From the NCBI GenBank assembly GCA_036397815.1, contig DASWIE010000131.1:1-21115 (forward strand): DNA of 21,115 nt, in the 5' to 3' direction. Made by a program: the position numbers and the translations under genes. The notes under the pieces were generated by a model. That model searched no databases. It was given only the letters and a program-made list of their open reading frames with translations, and was not told the origin of the DNA. The first letter of the stretch is position 1; every line of letters starts with the position of its first letter. Positions 14,097 through 20,643 of the stretch are shown piece after piece. This stretch comes from DASQFY01 sp036397815. GTDB taxonomy: Bacteria; Chloroflexota; Limnocylindria; QHBO01.

Positions 14097-14753
14097 GTGA
14101 GCGGGCCGCTCGGGGCCGCGCTGCTCGTCGCGATTGGCTACCTGATCGGCGCCGTGCCGGTCGGATTGATCGTCGGACGGCTGGTGGCCGGCATCGACCT
14201 GAGGCGCCACGGCTCGCATCGCATCGGCGCCACGAATGCCCTGCGAACGCTCGGCACGCGGTGGGCCGCGGTCGTCTTCGCCGTGGACGTGGCCAAGGGG
14301 CTCGCGGCGGTGCTGCTGGCGCGCGCGCTGTACCAGGCCGGCCCGCCCGGCTCGCCGGAATGGGTCGCGGCAGCCGCCGGCGTGGCGGCCGTGGCCGGCC
14401 ACAACTGGTCTGTGTTCATCGGCTTCACCGGGGGACGAGGAGTCGCGACGGCGGCCGGTGGGTTGGCCGCGTCGGCGCCGATGGTGCTGGCAATCGTCGT
14501 CCCGGTCGTGGCGCTCGTCGTGTGGCGCACCCGCTACGTGTCGCTCGGATCGCTGACCGCGGTCGCGCTGGCGGTGGTGTTGATGGCGGGGTTCGCCGCC
14601 ACCGGTCGGGGCTCGCTCGCGGCGCTGGGCTACGCTCTGGCGGCGGGGGCGCTGGTCTGGATCGCGCATCGTGACAACATCGAGCGGCTGCGCGCCGGCA
14701 CGGAGCGCCGCATCGGGGAGCGGGAGCAGGTGGCGACGGATGTCCGCGGCTGA
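14097..14753 (+). CDS. plsY: Glycerol-3-phosphate acyltransferase PlsY
   Basis: A 218-residue polytopic membrane enzyme that transfers an acyl group from acyl-phosphate to glycerol-3-phosphate, the first step of phosphatidic acid synthesis. Three family motifs are visible: an N-terminal GYLIGAVPVGLIVGR, then GSHRIGATNALR (39-50; the usual form is GSGNxGATNxxR) and GHNWSVFIGFTGGRGVAT (101-118). Length and hydrophobicity are typical; the soluble C-terminal tail of about 25 residues is slightly long. The start is GTG at 14097. It overlaps pgsA by 14 bases, so two phospholipid steps are translationally coupled. Confidence 0.93.
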   Translation: MSGPLGAALLVAIGYLIGAVPVGLIVGRLVAGIDLRRHGSHRIGATNALRTLGTRWAAVVFAVDVAKGLAAVLLARALYQAGPPGSPEWVAAAAGVAAVAGHNWSVFIGFTGGRGVATAAGGLAASAPMVLAIVVPVVALVVWRTRYVSLGSLTAVALAVVLMAGFAATGRGSLAALGYALAAGALVWIAHRDNIERLRAGTERRIGEREQVATDVRG

Positions 14754-15366
14754 GCCCCGCCCGCGCCTGACCTCGCTGCCGAACCTGCTCGGCATCTCGC
14801 GGATCGTCGCCACGCCGATCGTCATCGTCCTGCTCCTGGCGCCGTTCCCCGGGGCGGGGCTGCTCGCCTTCGCGACGTTCGTGGCCGCGGCCGCGACCGA
14901 CCTGCTGGACGGCCGTATCGCACGTGCTCGCGGCGAGGTGAGCCCGCTTGGCGTGTTCATGGACCTGACCGCGGACAAGGTGCTGGTCGCCGGCGTGCTC
15001 GTGGCGATGGTCGAGGTCGGACTGCTGCCCACCTGGATCGTGGCCCTGCTCCTGGTGCGGGAGCTGGTCGTGCAGGGGGTTCGGCAGGTGGCGGCCAGCG
15101 CCGACGTGGTGATCGCCGCGCGCTGGCTGGGCAAGGGCAAGACCTTCGCCACCAACCTGGGGATCGCGATCCTGCTGCTCTCGTTCGACGCCGCCACCGA
15201 AGGACCGCTGGCGAGGACGGGCCTGGGGCCGGTGCTGCAGACCGCCGGGGCCTGGACGATGGTGCTTGCCACCGTCATGTCGGTCGCATCGGGCTGGGAT
15301 TACGTCAGGGGCGCCCTGCCGCTGCTGATGGGCCGATCCGCGACCCGGACCGATCGGCCTACTTGA
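14740..15366 (+). CDS. pgsA: CDP-alcohol phosphatidyltransferase, probable phosphatidylglycerophosphate synthase
   Basis: A 208-residue membrane enzyme. The CDP-alcohol phosphotransferase signature D-x2-D-G-x2-A-R-x8-G-x3-D-x3-D is complete: Asp54, Asp57, Gly58, Ala61, Arg62, Gly71, Asp75 and Asp79. The N-terminus TSLPNLLGISRIVATP is typical of PgsA, which joins CDP-diacylglycerol and glycerol-3-phosphate. Other CDP-alcohol transferases share the signature, so the acceptor is inferred. ATG at 14740 lies inside the end of plsY and is preceded by GGGAGCAGG. The frame is open further upstream but only as antisense-like residues. Its last eight bases overlap the converging ABC permease gene. Confidence 0.87.
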   Translation: MSAAEPRPRLTSLPNLLGISRIVATPIVIVLLLAPFPGAGLLAFATFVAAAATDLLDGRIARARGEVSPLGVFMDLTADKVLVAGVLVAMVEVGLLPTWIVALLLVRELVVQGVRQVAASADVVIAARWLGKGKTFATNLGIAILLLSFDAATEGPLARTGLGPVLQTAGAWTMVLATVMSVASGWDYVRGALPLLMGRSATRTDRPT

Positions 15367-16183
15367 TCAGCTTGCGCTCCATCTGGCGCATGCAGATCGT
15401 CAGGCAGATCGCGCAGAAGACGACCAGGTAGGCGAAGTCGAACCACAGGCGCGGCTCGATCGCTCCGATGCTGAGGCTTCGCAACAGCACCACACCGTGA
15501 TACAGCGGGGTGAGCTCGACCAGCCACTGGATGATCTGGGGCATCTCGGTGATGGGAAAGAAGGTGCCCGAGAAGAGGAACATCGGCATCACGACCAGCC
15601 CGAACGGCAGGTCGAAGTCCTGGACCGTGCGGAGGTAGACGCTGGTCGCCAGGCCGGCCGCGCTGAACGCCGCCCCCAGCAGGACGGTCGTCGGAATGAT
15701 GAGCACCGCCCAGGGCGAAAGGACCAGCCCCATCGCCACCATCACGCCGAGGAAGGCGATGCAGTAGAGCGTGCCGCGAATCAGGGCCCAGATCAGCTCG
15801 CCGATCGCGATCTCGCGGATGCCGAGCGGCGTGGCCAGGATGCCGTCGTAGGTGCGCGCGTAGTTGAGCTTGAAGAAGACGTTGAAGATCGTCTCGGCTA
15901 TCGCCCCGTTCATGCTCGACTGGGCGAGGAGGGCGGGCGCAACGAACGCGGCGTACGAGATCGCGCGGCCGTCTGCCAGCTCGATATCGCCGAGGATCGT
16001 GCCCAACCCGTAGCCGATGCCAAGCAGATAGAAGAGCGGCTCGAAGAAGCCGGAGACGATCACGATCCAGCTGTGCCGGTAGACGAGCAGGTTGCGCTCC
16101 ACCAGCCGTCGTGAGCGCAGGATCGAGCGGATCGCGCCGGCGAGCGGGTTGGGAGCGGGCGCGCGACGCGCGATGACGGCCAT
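15359..16183 (-). CDS. ABC-2 permease, NodJ/DrrB-like, second paralog
   Basis: A 274-residue membrane subunit with six helices. It carries the NodJ-family hallmark LFSGTFFPITEMP followed by WLVELTPLYHGVVLLR. The N-terminal RNLLVYRHSW and the coupling loop TYDGILATPLGIREI are shared, with changes, by the next permease upstream. The first 25 residues are an extra basic/Pro-rich leader absent from that paralog. It starts seven bases after that gene's stop and is last in the ATPase-permease-permease operon. The likely role is membrane export of a hydrophobic or glycosylated molecule; the substrate is unknown. It overlaps pgsA tail to tail by eight bases. Confidence 0.9.
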   Translation of the reverse strand: MAVIARRAPAPNPLAGAIRSILRSRRLVERNLLVYRHSWIVIVSGFFEPLFYLLGIGYGLGTILGDIELADGRAISYAAFVAPALLAQSSMNGAIAETIFNVFFKLNYARTYDGILATPLGIREIAIGELIWALIRGTLYCIAFLGVMVAMGLVLSPWAVLIIPTTVLLGAAFSAAGLATSVYLRTVQDFDLPFGLVVMPMFLFSGTFFPITEMPQIIQWLVELTPLYHGVVLLRSLSIGAIEPRLWFDFAYLVVFCAICLTICMRQMERKLIK

Positions 16184-16190
16184 CGGCTGC

Positions 16191-16964
16191 CTACGTCACC
16201 AGCCGCCGGCGCAGAAGCCTGTGGGCAACGACCGCGCCTACCCCGAAGAAGACGACCAGGTAGCCGAGGTGCAGCGGCCAGGCGGCCAGGCTGGGCGCGT
16301 CGTTCAGGATCGTGCCGCGCACCAGCGCCACGCCGTGGTAGAGCGGCGTGGCGGCCGCCAGCCATTCGACCGGGTCCGGCAGCCGGGTGACCGGGAAGAA
16401 GGTCCCGCTGAACAGGAAGAGCGGGTTGATGATGAAGCGGAACATCCACGAGAAGCCGGCGTCGTTGCGCTGGGTGGCGGAGAAGGCGATGACCGCCGCC
16501 GAGAAGGCGAGGCCGGTCAGGATCGCGGCCGGCACGGCCAGCACGGCGAGCGGCCCGCGGGGGATCCCGAACAGGGTGAGGATGCCCAGGAAGACCAGCG
16601 CGATGGTCAGGCACCGGAACCCGATCCACAACAGCTCGCCGATGAGCAGGTGGCGGACCTCGAGCGGCGTGGCCAGCATCGCCTCGTAGTTGCGGCGCCA
16701 CATGATCTTGCCCATCACCGGGAAGGTCGACTCGAAGACGGCCGATTGCATGACGCTTGCGGCCAGGATCCCCGGACCGAGGAAGTGCAGGTAGTCGTAG
16801 CCGCCAAGCAGGGTGGTGCCGCGGCTTTCCATGAGCGAGCCGAGGCCGATCCCCATGGCGGTCAGATAGAGGAGCGGGGTCATGAACGAGCTGAACAGGC
16901 TGCCGCGCCAGGTCCGCCGGTAGACGAGCAGGTTGCGCTGCAGGACCCTGGTGGCGATCGTCAC
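16191..16964 (-). CDS. ABC-2 permease, NodJ/DrrB-like, first paralog
   Basis: A 257-residue membrane subunit starting at GTG 16964. A GGAG eight bases upstream, inside the end of the ATPase gene, supports this start; the open frame further upstream is not conserved-looking. It has six helices, RNLLVYRRTWRG near the N-terminus, the coupling loop RRNYEAMLATPLEVRHL and the hallmark LFSGTFFPVTRLP with LAAATPLYHGVALVR. It is a diverged paralog of the next gene, and the two probably form a heterodimer. It begins five bases after the ATPase stop codon. An arrangement of one ATPase and two related permeases suggests an exporter with asymmetric membrane halves. Confidence 0.9.
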   Translation of the reverse strand: MTIATRVLQRNLLVYRRTWRGSLFSSFMTPLLYLTAMGIGLGSLMESRGTTLLGGYDYLHFLGPGILAASVMQSAVFESTFPVMGKIMWRRNYEAMLATPLEVRHLLIGELLWIGFRCLTIALVFLGILTLFGIPRGPLAVLAVPAAILTGLAFSAAVIAFSATQRNDAGFSWMFRFIINPLFLFSGTFFPVTRLPDPVEWLAAATPLYHGVALVRGTILNDAPSLAAWPLHLGYLVVFFGVGAVVAHRLLRRRLVT

Positions 16965-16969
16965 CGTGC

Positions 16970-17908
16970 CTACTCCACCAGCGAGCGGCCGGTGAGCCGC
17001 AGGAAGACGTCCTCGAGCGTGGCACGACGGACGAGCGCGCTGTCGATCCGGATCTCCCGGGCGTGGATCGCCTCCAGCGCCCGCTCCCCGTCGGCTGTGT
17101 AGAGCAGGACCCGATCCGGCAGCTCCTCGACACGTTCGGCCAGCCCTTCCAGGCGGCCGTCGAGCCCGGACTTGACCTCGTCCGGGAAGCGGAGCTCCAG
17201 GACCTCGCGGGTGCTGTAGCGCTCGATCAGCTCGCGGGGCGAGCCCTCGGCCACGATCTTGGCCTTGTCCATCACCACCAGCCGGTCGCAGAGCTGCTCC
17301 GCCTCGTCCATGTAGTGGGTGGTGATGATCAGCGTGGCGCCCCGTTGCTTGAGCCGGTAGAGGCGCTCCCACAGGAGGTGCCGCGCCTGCGGGTCGAGGC
17401 CGGTGGTCGGCTCGTCCAGGATGATCAGGTCCGGCTCGTTGATCAGCGCGCGGGCGATCGTCAGCCGCCGCTTCATCCCGCCCGACAGCGGGTCGACCTG
17501 GTCCTTGGCCCGCTCCGAGAGCTGGACGAACTCGAGCAAGTCATCGGCCCGTCGCCTGGCCACCTCGTCGGGGATGTCGAAGTAGCGGGCGTACATCTCC
17601 AGGTTCTCGCGGACGGTGAGCTCGGCGTCCAGGTTGTCCGTCTGCGGTACCACGCCCAGGTGGGCCTTGATCTCGGCCGCCTGGGTGCGAGGGTCCATGC
17701 CGATCACCGTCAGCTCGCCCTCGGTGATGGGGGAGGAGCAGGCGATCATCTTCATCGTGCTCGTCTTGCCGGCGCCGTTCGGCCCCAGGAAGCCGAATGC
17801 CTCGCCGGTCGCCACGTCGAAGTCGACCGCGTCGACGGCGGTCATCGCGTCGAACCGCTTCGTCAATCCGCGGGCGTGGACAAGGACCTCGGAGAGGCTC
17901 TGGGACAT
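16970..17908 (-). CDS. ABC transporter ATP-binding protein, NodI-like
   Basis: A 312-residue cytoplasmic ATPase. Walker A is GPNGAGKTS (42-50), the Q-loop is GVVPQTDNLDAELTVRENL (Gln89), the signature is LSGGMKRRL (141-149), Walker B is LIILDEPTTGLD (161-172) and the switch region is TTHYMDEAEQLCD (His198). The stretch around the Q-loop is a close match to NodI. A C-terminal domain ends LEDVFLRLTGRSLVE. It drives the two NodJ-like permeases encoded directly downstream. The ATG at 17908 lies six bases after a TAGAAT box and has no Shine-Dalgarno, consistent with a leaderless message. Confidence 0.94.
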   Translation of the reverse strand: MSQSLSEVLVHARGLTKRFDAMTAVDAVDFDVATGEAFGFLGPNGAGKTSTMKMIACSSPITEGELTVIGMDPRTQAAEIKAHLGVVPQTDNLDAELTVRENLEMYARYFDIPDEVARRRADDLLEFVQLSERAKDQVDPLSGGMKRRLTIARALINEPDLIILDEPTTGLDPQARHLLWERLYRLKQRGATLIITTHYMDEAEQLCDRLVVMDKAKIVAEGSPRELIERYSTREVLELRFPDEVKSGLDGRLEGLAERVEELPDRVLLYTADGERALEAIHAREIRIDSALVRRATLEDVFLRLTGRSLVE

Positions 17909-17914
17909 GCCCGG

Positions 17915-17920
17915 ATTCTA
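17915..17920 (-). promoter_or_regulatory. Candidate -10 box of the NodI-like ABC operon
   Basis: Minus strand TAGAAT (five of six to TATAAT) is followed by exactly six bases and then the ATG at 17908, predicting a transcript that begins at the start codon. No -35 consensus is seen; the palindrome at 17959-17983 is centred about 60 bases upstream of the predicted start, where an activator could sit. Confidence 0.48.
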
Positions 17921-17958
17921 CGGTGCGAGGTCTGAGCTCGCTGGCGCGCGCCCTCGAC

Positions 17959-17983
17959 GTTGCAGCACTGTCGGTGCTGCAAC
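17959..17983. repeat. Perfect palindrome, family copy C1
   Basis: GTTGCAGCAC (17959-17968) and GTGCTGCAAC (17974-17983) are perfect ten-base arms around TGTCG. It is the most symmetric member of the palindrome family. It could be an operator or a stem-loop; there is no T-tract and it lies upstream of both flanking genes, so a terminator is unlikely. Confidence 0.7.
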
Positions 17984-18015
17984 CGACCTGAAAGGCCGGA
18001 GGATGTGCAGGCCTA

Positions 18016-18034
18016 GGCACTGAGGGTACTGCCC
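18016..18034. repeat. Palindrome family copy C2, degenerate
   Basis: GGCACTGAGGGTACTGCCC carries one good half-site, GTACTG (18026-18031), and a weak left half. It sits between copies C1 and C3, with spacings of about 46 and 48 bases between centres. Confidence 0.35.
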
Positions 18035-18062
18035 GCGCGCCTTGGCCGCCGAAAACTGTCGT

Positions 18063-18084
18063 TTGCAGCACTCGGTGTACTGCC
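18063..18084. repeat. Palindrome family copy C3
   Basis: The core GCAGCACTCGGTGTACTGC has half-sites CAGCAC (18066-18071) and GTACTG (18077-18082). It matches the reverse complement of copy B1, 6 kb away, at 20 of 22 positions. It lies about 30 bases upstream of the SDR gene's TTGACA box. Confidence 0.6.
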
Positions 18085-18115
18085 CGATCGAAGGAGCTGC
18101 CCAGTAACTTGCGCC

Positions 18116-18144
18116 TTGACAGTAGCACGTTTCGCGCGCAGGAT
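18116..18144 (+). promoter_or_regulatory. Candidate promoter of the SDR gene
   Basis: A perfect TTGACA (18116-18121), a 17-base spacer and CAGGAT (18139-18144) precede the ATG at 18151 by six bases. The -10 is weak but the -35 and spacing are ideal. The message would be leaderless. Confidence 0.48.
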
Positions 18145-18150
18145 GAACCG

Positions 18151-19035
18151 ATGAGGATCGCCGTGGTTGGAGCCACCGGCTTCGTAGGCAGCCACCTGGT
18201 GCCGCACCTGGTCGAGCGCGGGCACACGGTGCGCGCCATCTCGCGGCGTGGACGCCGGTTGGCCGGCTGGGGCGCGGAGGTCCAGCCGCTGGCGGCCGAC
18301 GCAGAGACCGGGGCCGGGCTCGGCGCGGCGCTCACCGGCGTCGACGCGCTGGTCCACCTGGTCGCGATTCCGCGCGAGGTTGACGGGCGCACTTTCGACG
18401 AGGTGAACGTGCGAGGCGTCGAGCGCACCCTGGAGGCAGCGCATGCCGCGGGCGTGCGGCGGATCGTGCACCTGTCCGTACTGGGCGTGATCGACGACCC
18501 ACGCCTGGGCTTCCTCTCGTCGAAGTGGCGTGGCGAGCAGCTGGTGCGCGAGAGCGGCGTCGAGTGGGTCGTCCTCCGGCCCTCGCTGCTGTTCGGCGTG
18601 GGTGATGGCTTCTTCAACCTGGTCAAGGTCACCCTGACGTGGTGGTCGCCGGGCGTGGTGGCGATCCCTGGCGACGGGCAGACTCGCTTTCAGCCGCTCT
18701 CGGTCGACGACCTGGCGATCGCGGTCGAGCGCTGCCTGGTCGACCAGGAACGGGCCGGATTGGTCTACGAGCTGGGCGGGCCCGCGTACCTGACCTACCG
18801 GCAGATCGTGGATGCCGTCATGGCCGCGACCGGGAAACGACGGTTGAAGCTGAGCATGCCGGTCCCCCTGATCAGCGGCGCCACCGCGGTGACCGACCGC
18901 CTGCTACCGGCCTTTCCAGTCAGCCACGATCAGGTTGCCAGCATGGGTCGCCCGAACTACGCGGCGCTGGACTCCTTCGAGAAGGCGTTCGGCGTCATAC
19001 CCCGCCCGCTCGATCTCGGCTACCTGCGCGGCTGA
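18151..19035 (+). CDS. Atypical short-chain dehydrogenase/reductase, NDUFA9-like
   Basis: A 294-residue NAD(P)-binding protein. The Rossmann motif GATGFVG (7-13) follows a first beta strand, RIAVV. HLSVLGVIDD leads into LSSKWRGEQLV (122-132): the usual catalytic Tyr-x3-Lys is replaced by Ser/Lys, as in atypical SDRs of the complex I NDUFA9-like group. A conserved FQPLSVDDLAIAV follows. Such proteins bind NADP(H) and are often structural or sensory, or act on quinone or sugar-nucleotide-like substrates. The substrate here is unknown. Start 18151 is chosen over the in-frame ATG at 18109 because the Rossmann strand begins there and the promoter covers the upstream codons. Its stop abuts that of the converging hydrolase gene. 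Confidence 0.88.
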   Translation: MRIAVVGATGFVGSHLVPHLVERGHTVRAISRRGRRLAGWGAEVQPLAADAETGAGLGAALTGVDALVHLVAIPREVDGRTFDEVNVRGVERTLEAAHAAGVRRIVHLSVLGVIDDPRLGFLSSKWRGEQLVRESGVEWVVLRPSLLFGVGDGFFNLVKVTLTWWSPGVVAIPGDGQTRFQPLSVDDLAIAVERCLVDQERAGLVYELGGPAYLTYRQIVDAVMAATGKRRLKLSMPVPLISGATAVTDRLLPAFPVSHDQVASMGRPNYAALDSFEKAFGVIPRPLDLGYLRG

Positions 19036-19740
19036 TCAGGCCTCCCACGTCTCGCCCGGCTGCAGCTCCACGACCTGGGCATCGGTCGCCGCCTGGAGCT
19101 GCGCCGGCGTGCCCGCCAGGATCGGGAACGTCGCATAGTGCACCGGGATGACGGTTCTAGCGCCAACCAGCGCCACGGCCCGGGCCGCATCGGCCGGATC
19201 CATGGTGTAGTGCCCGCCGATGGGCAGCACCGCGATGCCCGGCGCCCATCGGTCCTTCACCAGCGCCATGTCGCCGAACAGGGCGGTGTCGCCGGAGTGA
19301 TAGACGCGGGTCCCGTCCTCGAACTCGAGCAGCCAGCCCCAACAGCCGACCTCGCGCGTCGTCGGGCCGCCGCCGGTCTGGGTCACCGCCCCGCTGTGCT
19401 CGGCATGGAGCATGGTCAGCTTGATGCCGGCCGCCTCGAAGGTGCCGCCCCGATTCATGCCGACCGCCTCGACTCCCTTCTCGGCCAGGTAGAGGCTCAT
19501 CTCGTGGGAGCAGACGACCGTGGCGCCGTTCTTCGCCAGCTCGACCACGTCCCTGGCGTCGTCGCCGACATGGTCGAAGTGCCCGTGCGTGGGAGCCACC
19601 ACGTCGACCCGCTCCGCCATCCGGTAGGTGTCGGCGTAGGTCGGGGCGCCGGTCCATCGGTCCACCCAGAGCCACTTGTCCTCCGGGCTGCGGTACAGGA
19701 CGCCGCCATGCCCGAGCCTGGTGATCCGCAGCTTCGCCAT
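19036..19740 (-). CDS. UPF0173/UlaG-like metallo-beta-lactamase-fold hydrolase
   Basis: A 234-residue cytoplasmic metal-dependent hydrolase. The metal motif is HGHFDH (52-57), with further ligands probably at His112 or His115, the HSGDT motif (148-152) and His201 in VIPVHYATFP. GGHYTMDP (175-182) is typical of the UPF0173 (YtkL) family. The family has a lactonase/phosphodiesterase-like fold but its physiological substrate is unknown. The start is well supported by GAGGAGAT, seven bases before the ATG at 19740, unlike the leaderless genes nearby. Upstream lies the TTACCACC repeat region. Confidence 0.92.
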   Translation of the reverse strand: MAKLRITRLGHGGVLYRSPEDKWLWVDRWTGAPTYADTYRMAERVDVVAPTHGHFDHVGDDARDVVELAKNGATVVCSHEMSLYLAEKGVEAVGMNRGGTFEAAGIKLTMLHAEHSGAVTQTGGGPTTREVGCWGWLLEFEDGTRVYHSGDTALFGDMALVKDRWAPGIAVLPIGGHYTMDPADAARAVALVGARTVIPVHYATFPILAGTPAQLQAATDAQVVELQPGETWEA

Positions 19741-19745
19741 GCGTT

Positions 19746-19774
19746 ATCTCCTCTTCTGGGCGGGGACCATGCTA
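19746..19774 (-). promoter_or_regulatory. Candidate -10 box and Shine-Dalgarno of the UPF0173 gene
   Basis: On the minus strand TAGCAT (19774-19769) could be a -10 box, and GAGGAGAT (19753-19746) is a strong ribosome-binding site for the ATG at 19740. The position expected for a -35 box is taken by the edge of the first TTACCACC repeat (19797). Confidence 0.42.
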
Positions 19775-19796
19775 GACCGATGGCTCCCGCGACGGC

Positions 19797-19961
19797 TTAC
19801 CACCGCGGTTTGGCGTCGGTTTACCACCAGGAGCAGTACAAGGACGACTGCGAGTGCGAAATGATGCCCTGAGGCCCCTTGTTGGTGTCGGGTTTACCAC
19901 CCATGGCGGTAAGCGAGGCTGTTAGGCGCGATAGGCGTCGATGTACCACCTGTGGCGGTAA
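19797..19961. repeat. TTACCACC/GGCGGTAA repeat cluster between two hydrolase genes
   Basis: TTACCACC occurs at 19797-19804, 19821-19828 and 19894-19901, and as GTACCACC at 19943-19950. The last two are completed by GGCGGTAA (19905-19912 and 19954-19961) after three bases, making near-perfect palindromes 49-50 bases apart. The last three copies are preceded by GGYGTCG at 19812, 19884 and 19934, so the unit is longer than the palindrome. This fills most of the 237-base non-coding gap 19741-19977. A half-site CAGTAC at 19834 may be a stray member of the other palindrome family. Confidence 0.6.
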
Positions 19962-19977
19962 AGCGAGCGTGCGGCTC

Positions 19978-20643
19978 TCAGCCGGGGACGAGGAGGCGGC
20001 CCTCGCGAGCGATGCGCTCCAGCCATGGCCGCTCGCGGCCGATGGTCGTCTCCGGTCCATGGCCGGGCAAGACGCGGACGTCATCGGGCAGGTCGCGCGC
20101 CAGGCGCGCCAGGCTGGCGACCATGAGATCGTCGTCGCCGCCGGGCAGATCGGTCCGACCGTACGAGCCGGCGAAGAGGACGTCGCCAGCCAGCAGGAGC
20201 CCGGCCCGCTCCTCGTACAGGCAGACTGAGCCCTCGGTGTGGCCGGGTGTGTGCAGGACGTCGAAGATCAGGTCGCCGACCCGCAGCTGGTCGCCCTCGA
20301 GCAGGTCCTGCGTCGCCACGCTCGGCTCCACCTCGAAGCCGTAGCTGTTCCGGCCGTCAAGCCGGTAGGCGTCGTCGGGATGGATCGCCAGCGGGGCGCC
20401 GCTGGATCGGACGATCGCCGCGTTGTCGAAGACGTGGTCGATGTGCCCGTGCGAGTTGGCGACGACGTGCAGGCGCAGCGCGTTGGCCGAGGCGCGCTCC
20501 ACCAGGGGAACGGCCGAGCCCATGCCGGGATCCAGGACCAGCGCATCGGGCGAGCGTCCGTCCCACACGAGGAAGGCATTCGTCTCCCACGGCCCGAAGG
20601 CCCCGACCTCGATCCGCGCTGCCAGCCCGGGCTCGCCGCTCAC
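19978..20643 (-). CDS. Metallo-beta-lactamase-fold hydrolase, glyoxalase II-like
   Basis: A 221-residue cytoplasmic enzyme. Metal ligands are readable: SHGHIDH (64-70, His65, His67, Asp69, His70), His135 in HTPGHTEGSV, Asp154 in LAGDVLFAGSYGRTDLPGGD and His195 in LPGHGPET. The FAGSYGRTDLPGGD segment is typical of YcbL-type hydroxyacylglutathione-hydrolase-like proteins, which cleave thioesters. The true thiol substrate is unknown. The start is GTG at 20643, overlapping the lipB stop by four bases (GTGA), so it is translated with lipB. A thioesterase-like enzyme beside a thioester-using acyltransferase is suggestive but unproven. Confidence 0.9.
   Translation of the reverse strand: MSGEPGLAARIEVGAFGPWETNAFLVWDGRSPDALVLDPGMGSAVPLVERASANALRLHVVANSHGHIDHVFDNAAIVRSSGAPLAIHPDDAYRLDGRNSYGFEVEPSVATQDLLEGDQLRVGDLIFDVLHTPGHTEGSVCLYEERAGLLLAGDVLFAGSYGRTDLPGGDDDLMVASLARLARDLPDDVRVLPGHGPETTIGRERPWLERIAREGRLLVPG

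Noticed and set aside
13662..15278. A 538-codon frame antisense to plsY and pgsA
   Set aside because: It crosses three genes that each have clear family motifs on the plus strand.
19921..19927. GTTAGGC as an integron attC core site
   Set aside because: It matches GTTRRRY, but there is no paired RYYYAAC at a suitable distance and no integrase.
19797..19961. A CRISPR array
   Set aside because: Repeat spacing is irregular (24, 73, 49 bases), repeats are degenerate and short, and no cas gene is present.
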